Source: Aulostomus chinensis
Lineage: Eukaryota > Chordata > Actinopteri > Syngnathiformes > Aulostomidae
NCBI GenBank assembly: GCA_037954235.1
Contig: JBBMOA010000007.1
Location: forward strand, 21,948,457-22,012,456
Direction of reading: 5' to 3'
DNA: 64,000 nt
Each line of letters starts with the position of its first letter. The first letter of the stretch is position 1. The translations under genes and the position numbers were made by a program. The notes below the pieces were generated by a model that was not told where the DNA came from, did not search any database, and saw nothing but the letters and a program-made list of their open reading frames with translations. Of the stretch, positions 34,200-45,600 are shown piece by piece.

Positions 34200-37140
34200 A
34201 CCTCAGTGTTCACTTCTTGTTGGTAATGGATTTCTGCATGCCATACCCCGCAGCACTTACTGTTGTGTGACGGTAGGATTTTTTAAAATTTGAAATCATT
34301 ATCGTCACAAATAATTCCTAAGGAAATGTCGAGAATTTGTCATTTAGATAAATGCTGTATTGTCAGGCTGAACTGGTGTTAAGTTGGCAGCTACTGGAGA
34401 GAATCCAGACCTCGCCAGTTTAGTCTCACCGTGGCGAATTGGCCTTTGAGCACAAGGGCTTGGATAGGTTGACACAGCGCGCAAAACGTGGAGCTGTCTT
34501 ACCTTTTTTTGTTGTGATTTGAGGGGGGGAAAAAGTCTGATTTATTGTTTGTACAAATGTGTCAGCAAAAAAGGCTGGGATAGTTTTCTTTTTTGTTTTA
34601 GTTTTGCTATTTCCAGCCCCTTGAGTCTTATATATTTTGTCTTAACATCATTTCCCTACAAGTCTGTGTAGGCACTTGTTTCTGATTAGTACTGCACCAT
34701 ATAAAAAAACAACAAAAAAAACATCAGTAGGCTCAAAATTCATTTATTCCTACATAGTGAACATCAAGTTGGGTTTTTTTTTCGGTCACTGTTAACACGG
34801 TTTCTAGATTTGATGTCTCACAGCATTACACTGACAGGAACGAATGTCTTGGATTAATTGCACAATGCAAGCGTGAGTGTGCTGAAGGATTTTTTAACTG
34901 ATGAAAAGGTAGACAAAATATATTTGAATTCTGAAAGTGTGTCAGGCTGAAAAATGGTGACGTGAGGTGTAAAGGATTCCTAATAATGGGCTGAAATATG
35001 CGAACCCACAAATGCGGTCCTTCCAAGTTTCAAACCATGCAGCTGATAAAAGTGCGTCAAGGTTTTGAAGGTCCGATTTAATTTTTATTTCTCTGGTTGC
35101 GTTTTTGATGAAAGTTCCTGTTTGACAGAAGTAGCATTTTGCCAAGGGACACTTCCTGTATGTGGGAGGATTCAAATGCATCTTGAGTGAATTATCTTGA
35201 TCTAAACGCACAAAAATCCTCAAGCTACTCTCCTGCGCTGAGTCACAAGTCTCCAAGTCAGACAATTGTTGGGTTCTGTATTTTAGACCTTCTCAGAGGT
35301 TGCAGGTATAGTTTTTTTTTTTTTTTTGATAATGACTTCTTCTAACAAGGCGATATAAATTCGACATGTCCAGAACTTGGCAAAAATGCATACTGTATTA
35401 TACATGTCTTGCATTTTGGGTGGTGTCATTAAGAAAAAGGCCGCTGAGGTAACCAATAAGTAATCTTTGGCTCATCTTTTTTGGTGGTGCATTATGCCCA
35501 CCCTTGAGTTTATTAAGTGTAACATCTCAGGAGGATTAATGATAGTCAGATTATTCTTGTGTTTTCTCTGTGCTCACAAGCTTGTGCTGATTTGTCACAT
35601 TACTTTCATACAATGCCCCTCAACATTCCACTGGCCTGATGCGTTATGTCACATCTGTTGAGACAAGTCTGGCTTCGAAACATCCGCCAGTGTTACTGAA
35701 TGTGAACAAGAGAAGGATTTTAGTTTCTCCTTTGGCCACCAGGGGGCCATAAATCTCTTGATTCTTCTGTGTAGGCAGCTTTATGTGCTTGATACTATTT
35801 CCTAAAAGAATACTGTTATTTCTCTATGAAATGTGAACAGTCAGACAACATGGGGGTGATCTGGCATTTGAGGGGAAAGCTGGGTGTTCAAAAAAAAACA
35901 GAAGAAGCGGTTGATTGACATTGACTGAAATAGTTTACATATGTTAAACTCAGATGGTTGTTCGGTCCAGTTGAGGTCAGTTTGCAGTTAATCAGAACCG
36001 CCAGCGGAACGTTTTGTCTAGACAGGACGCCAATTCACTGTCAAGCTTCTTGTGTAAAACGTGTCATCATGTCTGCAGACTGAACCAATAAAAAAAGGAG
36101 TTTACTGTTGTTATGACTTCCTCCATTGCCTCATCAAATTCATCACTAGGACTGGTGAACTGGATTGTGAGCATGGCGGGCAGCAACCCCCGAACGAACA
36201 CAGGAAGTAGCGTTACAACTGTAAGAAATGGTTGACTTTTCGCTGCAGTTTTGAAGTCAAAAATATATGACTGAGAGTGCCTGTAGAGCAGTTTTGAAGT
36301 TATCAGATGAAAACAACAGCTATGATCTAAATTTGGAACATTTAGGTTGAAACGGGACCTTTGGTTTATGGAGGGTGTAAGAATTAAAAAAAAAAATAAA
36401 ATTATTGAAATACATGTGATGCAAAAAAAAACAAAAAATATTAATTTAAACTGATGCTTTGTACTGTTTGGATGTATTACTTTTTTTTTTTTTACAATAA
36501 AACTAGTTACCATGGCGCTTTTCTTAAAATTTACAAAAAGTGCTTATCAGCAAACAAGCAAACAATTACAGAGCGGCCTAAAAATAGTACAATACGGCTG
36601 TAACTCGGTCCAGGTTTCCGGTAGAATAATCAATGACTGCAACAAATTTGTTTTGGTCATACAAACTTATAGAAAAACATACGTCATGAATATATAAACT
36701 TACGTATATATGTATTTATTCCTTTCTCAGCATCATAATTTCATCTTGTGTGTAGCTTTATTCTGTATTTGTACTCCCTGTCTTGCTACATATTTATATT
36801 TGTTGCTCAAAAAAAGAAGAAAAAAAGAAAAAGTGTGTCATTACCGCGCATGTGCACTGCTAAATCAAGGTGGGGCAAAAACTTGAATGTTTCTGACAGG
36901 GAGAAGAAAGTATCTGCCTCTCCAAACTGGTCGCCTATAAACGATCGCTGCAGTTTTAGGTTTTTACTTTTTCATTTGTGCCATTTTACTCAAAAAAGGA
37001 CCATTGACACTGCGAGGACACTATTTTTTTAAACAAAAACTTTATTTGTATATTCAAATGAAGTGATGTATACAGGAACCGTATCAACTTTAGTCTCTGG
37101 GGGTTTTCAGAAGACACTTGTGGACTGCTGAAGCGTTGAG
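34200..37140. other. Gene-poor spacer downstream of edc3
   Basis: AT-rich sequence with homopolymer A and T runs. Scattered frames of about 100 codons (for example 34942-35265 and 36067-36513 on the minus strand) have no splice support and resemble no known protein. Confidence 0.5.
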
Positions 37141-37143
37141 GAA

Positions 37144-37302
37144 GGGGGGGGGGGTCACCTGAGACAGCGTTCACTTCCTCCTCATCCGGACTTTCTGCGT
37201 CCTGTCAGACACGTATTTATTTCATGAATGGGAGTTTATGTGCTGTCGCTCGCACGAACACGGACGTCGGCCAGTACATCACCTGTTATCGCCTGCAAGC
37301 AG
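37144..37302 (+). promoter_or_regulatory. Possible untranslated first exon and promoter of csk
   Basis: A GC-richer island in AT-rich surroundings contains CpG-bearing sequence and ends at a strong donor (GCAAGCAG/gtaagaag at 37302/37303). csk in vertebrates has distant untranslated 5' exons, and the coding start at 42671 is preceded by an acceptor, so an upstream exon is required. Assigning it here is inference. Confidence 0.3.
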
Positions 37303-40300
37303 GTAAGAAGTTGATTTATTTTTTTAAATGTGCCAAACATTCTCAATAGGCTACGTTGAAACTGTAACTTGGGTTTTAGGCCTTTCAGCTTCGCTGTGCA
37401 GACCTGCGTAAAGTTCGGAGGCTGCATCAGTGAAGGGCCACATGAGTTCGGCTGCATCGTAAAATAAGATACAGTGGCTGCAGTCCAAGAGTTAAACAGG
37501 CTTGGTTGGGCCGTGCGTTAACATCTTTCCTACTTCTGCCACTTCCTCTTACTTCTGGTGGTAAAAAACAACCAAGTAATATTCATTGTACAAGAAGGAG
37601 CGGGCTAATGTGTACACTATGGAGCAAGTATACCTTCCCGTGTCTGCTACGATGCATCTGAGAACAGACACTTCCTGCTCATCATGTTGCTGTTCGTCAC
37701 TTGAAGACCAGCCAATGTAATTTACTATGTATTGTAACTTGGTTTCAACCGGAGTCCAGTTACTTCAGTCTCCTCTTCTATGGCAAAATATCAAAATTGG
37801 CCACCTCACCACGGTAACATTTTTTAACAAAGTGGATCGACCCACTAGGAGGAGTACATCTCGGTGGAAGGAACATTTTCTGTCCCCAACAGGTGATGCG
37901 ATGACCAGCTGGCCCAAATTCAAGTGTATTCTTTCTTGGGCCATCCAAGACCCCTCCAACCATATTTAGTGAAACGCAGCCTCATAATTCTGCTTAAAAA
38001 CAGAAAGACAAACGTCATCGAAAACATCATCCCTTTGGTGGAGCTAAAAATGATAAGTCACTGAAAGACATAAACTAAAAGCAAAAACAAGAAAATCGAT
38101 ATAATTATGTATTAAATTTATAGGAAAGCTGAGACTCGAGGGGTCGTGCTTTGGAAAGTACCAGTAAATCAGAGCAGTGTCCAGGCCTGAGAGACCAGGC
38201 GATGATTCAAGTAAAATAAGTAACGAATGGAAAATTTGAAAGAGCAAGAGATGAACCAAAAAAGAGTGTCGCGCAGAATACAAACATTGGATGAAAGCAG
38301 TAGTTATGAATTGGGGGAACGGAGGAAGTCTTGGCTCTGTGTTTGGGGTGATGACCCTCCAGCTGGGACTAAAAGTTTTTGAAAAAAGACTGCCGGTGCT
38401 GGTGCTGGTGCTGGTGCTGGTGCTGGTGCAGCTATAGAGTTTTTTTTTTTTTACTTTGAGAAATCCTCATTTAGAGTCTGACTAAATTACAGATAGATTT
38501 AGCAGATGGAGGTGAAGATCGAAGGAGCTCTTTAAACCACAGCAAAGTATAACTGCTAGCTGCTACTGTGTCATGCACGGCTGTATCATTGGAGCAGAGC
38601 TGCACTGCATGGTGTGCAAGGAAGTGTGTGTCCACTGCTCATGCATGGTAGCTTTGCATAGGATATTTGAAATATTTAATTGAACTACCTTATATTGCAC
38701 AATTGTGAAGACCTTTTATTATGTCATTAAACTAAAGTGGACCCTTAAAGTTTGCATGTTAAATTAAAGGGGATTTCCCTCACAGACTCATTGTTTTGTT
38801 TTTTTATTTTTAGTCTTCCTGTTACTCTGTAACTATTTTAGAGTCTTAATCTAATGGTTTATTTAAGATTAACAGGTTGCTATTTTAGGTGCATTCACCC
38901 GCAGTTTGTTTTACAGGCAGCACTCAGTCAACAAAATGATACAATGATGTCTTGTACTGCAGGTTCTACCACTGTACTCGCACTTCCTCTCGTAGATTCT
39001 ACCGGGTTGTTTCTTGAGTCCAGCTGCTGTCCCCGAGGCAACTGTGATTTCCTCTTCTGAGGTTTCCCAAAGCACCTGCAGGTTTTCAGCTGAGTAATCG
39101 GCATGGAGTCTTTGTCTTCTTGTACATTTGACATCACTCAACTGTGTCCGTTTATGCACCTGCTCTGTCTATATATGGGCATTCTTTCCTTCCCCCTCCT
39201 CTTGTCTCAGATTAAGTGCTGCTGTAATAGTGATGATCGTGTGGATTCAGCATCAAAGTGGCTGAGGAGCAGGATGAGGGGCAGACTACCCCGGCCCCCT
39301 GAAGCACCCACAGGAGGGTAGCTTTGATGAGACAGTGTGACATTCTTTATAGATGTTATGAATCCAATACTGGGTAAAAGATATTTAGGATCAGTAGCGG
39401 CGTGTCTCCAAGTCTATGGACCTGTCCAAGACTACAAATGATGAGCCGTCAAACCAACAAGTCCTTCAACCCATACTGTTACATGCTGGCTCCGACCCTC
39501 TGATACAACACATTGCAGCAGGTTATCAGGTTCAAGCACAAAAACATTTCACTTGTTCGGATTGCAGAAATGGTATTAGGATAAAAGAAAAAAAATGAAC
39601 TTGGTTTTAAGTTCGAGGTGATTGCTTGAAAGATTAGTATCATCTGACTAGTGCGTGATGGTGTGGTGACACCTGTCCACAGCACCTCCAGGTGTTCTTG
39701 CTTCACTGCTTTGTAACACTTTTTTTTTTTTTTTGCAACACCTGACATCATCGGCACTTTCTCTTCTTAGCCTGTCTGCTGGTAGACGAGACGAGGGAGT
39801 GGTGGATTTAAGCAAGACCAAAGACGCTGCTTCTACATTCCTGTCCTGTCTTGCTTTGTGCCGTCAAGCTCTCACTAATATGTGAAGTTTAGACGACTAC
39901 TGACTTGCATGAGACGAGCCAAATGTTGATCAGCCAGTTCAGTATCTTTAGGATAGCAGATGTCCCGTGCGCACACGTATACAGAAATGGTAGTTCAATC
40001 AGAGCATTATCATACCTCTGTTTATTTGTTACTTGTAACACTGGACTATAACGCTCTTTCCTGACTCTTAAACTTCTGTCTGTCACTGAGGTTGCTGTCT
40101 TCCTGTTGCTTTCAGTAGCACAGGTCACATATCGCCTTTAGCATACAACATTTCTCAGTTGGACCTACTAAGTAACACTGGCTCACTGCTTCTTATCACA
40201 TTATGTCATGTCATATTTGGGGTTCATATCAAGCTTTTTTGTTCCTATTTAAAGCAGAATAGATACTAGTCATGTTGTGTATTTTTGCAGGTTGCATAGT

Positions 40301-42598
40301 TTTTTTTATGGTGCATTTAAATGCAGAAGGAAATGTGCGAATGAGTCAGACCTGAAGAATTGAAGTGTTACAAACTGTCAAGCTGCTCGCGAGACGGATT
40401 GATGATGACGGACTATCAATGAGACAGGGGTCAGCAGAAGCCCGGGGCCCACTTGAAACTCCAACGACTCACAATGACAGCCTTGTCTGTTTTATGAAAG
40501 CAGCAGGCTGCGGTTCCATGTCGAGCTCTCTGGAAATGGCAGTGTGACACCATGACAGACTGTCCTATTCGATCAGCTGCTGGTGGCCTGTTGCTGGGAT
40601 GCATTTACTCTCCAAAAAGTGGCAAATTAAAAAAGGCTGTTGTGTGTCAGCCTTGGCCTTGTTCATCCATTCCACACTTGCTGAGATCACTCCGTACTTC
40701 ACCCAGGACTTTGCCTGAACACATCAACACACTATGACACATCTGACTTTGGGCTTCCTGTCGCAAGATCAGATTTTTACCACAAAATTGTTGTTGCTAC
40801 CAGAATTAATTTTATTACAAAATCTGTGAATTTGAAGACATTAATAAAAGAAATGCTATCAGTCAAGCGCATCTTTAAAGTAGAGAGCACTCCAAGAAGG
40901 CATGCCACTGCCAAGGCGAACATTCGGTCCCTGACTCTTTGATTTGGACTTGAAGCGACGAGCAGGCCCTCACACACACACACATCAGTGTGTATGGCTG
41001 TTCCTAAGAGCCAGAGGGATTGGAAACCTGAAGATAATTAGATTTTGCTTCAAGGGGCATCGTGATGGGTTCACTGTGCTGGAAATATCACTTCCTGTGT
41101 CCACTAGGTGGGGCTAGAGGAGGAAAGGATGTTTGTTACAATAGACTTACCTCCTGTAACCTCTAAGTGAAGCAAAGATTTATACTCAGTTTGTAGATGT
41201 CTTCAAGTTGAGAGATTTTCAATAGTTTTCAAGTTCCTAGGGATGCCATTTCAGTATGAAATAGAAAATACAGGACACACCTCTTTGTATTTCACATTAG
41301 TGCAGACTATATTTTATATAAATATACCTGGGTTAAACTCATAGCTTTTTTATTTACAGCTAAAATTCAGCTTTTTGTTCAATAGCCTCCAAGTTATGGA
41401 TATAAGCACTCAAAATCAGTGCCAGTAACGTTCTATCATAAAAATGGAAGCATTCTTTAGAAGAAGTAGCAGCCTTAGTTATCATTGTAAATAGAAACAG
41501 TCATATTTGTCCTCTACGTTTGAGCGGCTGATTGCAGCACTTGGGGACCAACTGTGTAGTCTGGCTTGGATGATATGCATGGCAATACAGCTGCAGCTTC
41601 CTGGAGGATGATATCCGCCACATCGAGTGACGACAGCCCTCTTGTACACGTGAGATTCGTCAGTCTCTTGATGGCTTTGAGGAGGTTGTATGCCAGACAT
41701 AGAACTCCGTCTGCACAGGAAAAGAACTTGACTTAAAAAGGTGTTTGGAGATTGATGTCAGTGTGTTTCTGCGGCATCTCTCAAGATTCTAATCACCCAA
41801 GCCAAATGTTGGGAGCATTCTAAATCTGGGCTCTCATACAGGAAGTGGGAATGAACGTGTCAGAGGATGTGACCTCATGTAAAGTGGGCGAAGTATCATA
41901 AGCAGGATTTTCCCCCATTTCTGACCTCTGAGTCCTCTGTGTTGCCGTGGGAACTCATACAGGAAGAGGGCACGTTCAGTTTCATCATTTCACGACATGA
42001 CACCTCTGCTCTAACATGTTGTGTCTGTGTGTGTATCAACAACTGCTCTAAAGTTTTGTGTGTGTGTGTGATGGAAGCTATTCGTTGGGTGACTCAGGCC
42101 TCAGTGGCTGCTTTACAGATGTAAAGAAATGCTCAGCTGGCTGAGTCCCTCGGGCCGGGTCAGATCTCACCGCAAGTTTGCATTCCAGTGTTGAAGTCCA
42201 GTCATTGAGGCTCAGCTGGATTGTGTCCATTTTTGGTCAAATTGGTTGGTTTGCATTGGTTTCCGTATAAAATGAAAGCACTTCAGATGATTGAGTCTTT
42301 AGCTTCTGATTAGTCACCTAGAATAGAATTCAAAAATATCCTATTTAAATGTGTGTTATTGGTCACGTGAAGGCTGCTGTTTATCCTGCATCATGGAAAC
42401 ATTCCGTGACAGTTGTGAACATGGCATAAAAAAGAAGTGTTCTTAGTTCTGCTTTCTGTATCAGCGAGTTATTTTTAATAACTCTATCTGATCTAATGCT
42501 ACTCTCCTGATAACAACTTGTTTCCTTGATTCCTGAGAATTTGTGAATCCCTCTGATGGGGTGAATGTTCTGCTGAATAAATTCTGCTTCTTCAACAG
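37303..42598. other. Non-coding stretch before the csk start exon
   Basis: If the exon above is right, this is the first intron of csk. It contains a short GGTGCT hexamer repeat (38395-38430), homopolymer runs, a CA microsatellite near 40971-40984, and no recognisable gene. No cytochrome P450 exon was seen, although CYP1A genes sit between EDC3 and CSK in mammals. Confidence 0.45.
38395..38430. repeat. (GGTGCT)6 hexamer repeat
   Basis: Six tandem copies of GGTGCT, the last ending in GGTGCA, in non-coding DNA. Confidence 0.9.
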
Positions 42599-42670
42599 GT
42601 ATGAGTCCTCACCAGCTCTAATGTTAGCAGCTAGAAAGTGTCGCCTGTGAGTGGATCCAATCGTCTCACC
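42599..42670 (+). promoter_or_regulatory. csk 5' UTR with two overlapping uORFs
   Basis: The sequence after the acceptor ttcttcaacag (ending 42598) carries ATG at 42601 with stop TAA at 42619-42621, then a second ATG at 42621 whose stop is 42648-42650. The two frames overlap by one base (TAATG). The csk ATG follows 20 bases later. Confidence 0.45.
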
Positions 42671-45600
42671 ATGACAGAGGTAAAAATAGCCCCATAACAG
42701 AACAAACAATCAGACGCAAAACACGGTACGAGATACGGCTGGTTTCTTTTGTTAAAAATGTCTTTTTGTCTAATTACTGATTTGCATGATTTTCCATAGA
42801 CTCCATGGCCGCAAGGCACTGAGTGTGTGGCCAGGTACAACTTCAAAGGCACATCAGAGCAGGACCTGCCCTTCAAAAAAGGAGATGTGTTGACTATCAT
42901 TGTGGTTACAAAGGTGTGTTACTGTATTTGTTAGTTTTTTTTTTCTCATGCAATATGTATTTCATGAAAGCACAAAGATTTCATGGTTGAGTTACTAATT
43001 CCAGCATTTAAATTTTTCAGGATCCAAATTGGTACAAAGCTAAAAACGCTGCAGGTCTTGAAGGAACAATTCCTGCCAACTATGTACAGAAAAGGGAAGG
43101 AGTGAAATCTGGAGGCAAACTCAGTCTGATGCCGTGAGTACACAGATTATTTTGGTCTTCCTTTTGCTTTACTTTTGACACGACTAAGGCTGAATGTCAT
43201 CTTTTCATTTCAGACTTAACAAGAATCGGTTATGTTTTGTATCTGCCGTGTCTTTTTCTCATAAGTCTCAACCTCCTGTGGTGTCTGCAGCGACGGCTAA
43301 AATAAGTCGACTTTGCCCTCTTCCTACGGCCATGTGGTTGCTCTGTCCTATTTCCTGTGGTAGTGATGCTGTAGTTATGTGAATGGAGACCACAGTTGGG
43401 TCGGGCGTTGTTGTAATTGCAGTGCACTCGTGTCTGTTTCCGGCTCAGCAGAGTTTCTTGTTTCTTTAGTATCTGAAGAAACTTAAAACAACATCGCCGG
43501 TTCATGCTTGTGTGGACAGAAGAACTCTTGACCCCTACGTTATTGAAATATTGTCTTAAATTAATTTATCAATGCACACCTTTGTAAATAATGAATCGAA
43601 CAGAGGCAGGAAGATGCACTCGCGAAATTACTAGTACTAGCAAAATGGTACTAGTGCCGTTGTTTTAGGGGGTGGGGTGACGGTTTGTGTGATGTCACCG
43701 TTCAAGCCGTCCAATCTTAATGTGGTGATGTCACTACGGCTGCATGTCCTGCCCCTTTATCTAGCACAGTGCCAGTTGTTTTTCGGGGGCGGGCCTTTGT
43801 GATATGTGGCATCAAAACCTCCCTGACAATCTCAGGCACCCCAGACCCTCTTGGACCAGGGCACTTCCCTTGGACGCCATTCAGAAGTTGCTTTACTAGA
43901 AAGATCTGTTAGAAAGAAATTGTTGCCATTTTATACAGCAGCCCTGCAACCAAACTCAAAAAAAGACTATAGTCTTTGGTTTATATTGGATGAAATTGAG
44001 AGAGGTGTTAATTTATCTCTAATTGGAGGTTTTGTGCTGTTTATGTCCAGCCATCCATCCATTGTCTTCCGCTTATTCCTGTTAAGGGTCGGGGGGGGGG
44101 GGGGGGGGGCTGGAGCCTATCCCAGCGGCTATGGGCGAGAGGCGGGGTTCACCCTGGACAGGTCACCAGTCCATTGCAAGGCCAACACATAGAGACAAAC
44201 AACCATTCACACTCACATTCATACCTGTGGTGAATTTAAAGTTGCTGTTTATGTGTTCTGGGTTATACTTAAAATAGCTGATCTGATGTTTTATTTCCAT
44301 CCCATTTACATGAATCATTGTTGATTAAATTTGCTTCTCCTGTTTTAGATTCATTTATTTTAATAAAAAATACGTGAATAATTATATCGCCTGGTTTATG
44401 CTGCTTAATCTGGGCAGATTGATATGAGAAGCACTGGCCCTAAACCCTCAATTAGTATATATGTTCATTTTCAGACAATGTCTTTATTTTACTAATATTT
44501 CATGTTTTACACAGACTTGTGCCGCTAAGTAAACTTCTTTACAGCAACTCTGAAAAATGCTGTTTAAAAGAGCAGATAAGTCAATTAAAACTCACGTTTT
44601 TGACGGCGTCAGAGTTGAGGTGGCCTCATATTTTATTACATCCTCTGTAACACCAGTCAAACAGAACCAAAAACAACCCTCGTTCAACAATCCTCCTCCT
44701 ACAACTTGTTTTGAAGCTGCTTCTGTTCCTGTAAAGAAAAGTCTTTGTCTCTGCTTTTCTGGGTGACCTTTTAATGTAACTGTCACTTTGCCAGATGACA
44801 GTAAATGTACTCTTTATCGCTCTCTGTAGTAAACCTGATCAGTTATTTTCATCATTTCCGAAGCGAACAGAGGAAGATCTTTGTAAAAAAAAACAAACAA
44901 CTTGATAAACCTCTACAAAAGCTTTTGATCATTCTGTGAATGTGGACTTCAATCCTATAACAGCTGGTGTGGTGATGGTTGACATCCAATAGGGGAAGAA
45001 AGACCTAATGCTTCCTTCTTTTTGCAGACAGATAACATCAGACTACTTTAGAATAGGAATAGAAATAATAAAATAGAACAAATAATGGTTAACTCTGTTT
45101 ATAGAATCTTTTAGAGCTCAACTGATATTATAATTATCCGATTTTTGTATTTGTGAGAAAGTTTGACGAGGATTATTTTTGGCGATAGAGAACATTTTGT
45201 GTCGAGTCTTTCAGGTGAAGTGTCACTGTTATTTTTTTCCCTCCCAGATGGTTTCACGGGAAGATAACTCGGGATCAGGCAGAGCGGTTACTTAATCCCC
45301 CGGAGACAGGCCTTTTTTTGGTGCGAGAAAGCACCAACTTCCCCGGTGACTACACACTGTGTGTGAGCTGCGACGGCAAGGTGGAGCACTACCACATCAT
45401 CTACCACAATGGCAAGCTCACCATCGACGAGGAGGGGTTCTTTGACAACCTAATGCAGTTGGTTGAGGTAAGACGTAATTTAGCGTTGGTATTGTTAGTA
45501 CGCGCTTTTACTGGGTGTTAAATCAAGCTTTTGTCTACTTTATACATGCTGTATCTATGTGCTACCTCAGAGCCCACAGTTCCTGGAACAAGTAATGAAC

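Noticed and set aside
34942..35265. 107-codon minus-strand frame with protein-like composition
   Set aside because: No splice partners, no recognised domain, and located in an AT-rich spacer.
36067..36513. 148-codon minus-strand frame
   Set aside because: Phe/Ile-rich low-complexity translation of A/T-rich DNA with poly(A) runs; no homology recognised.
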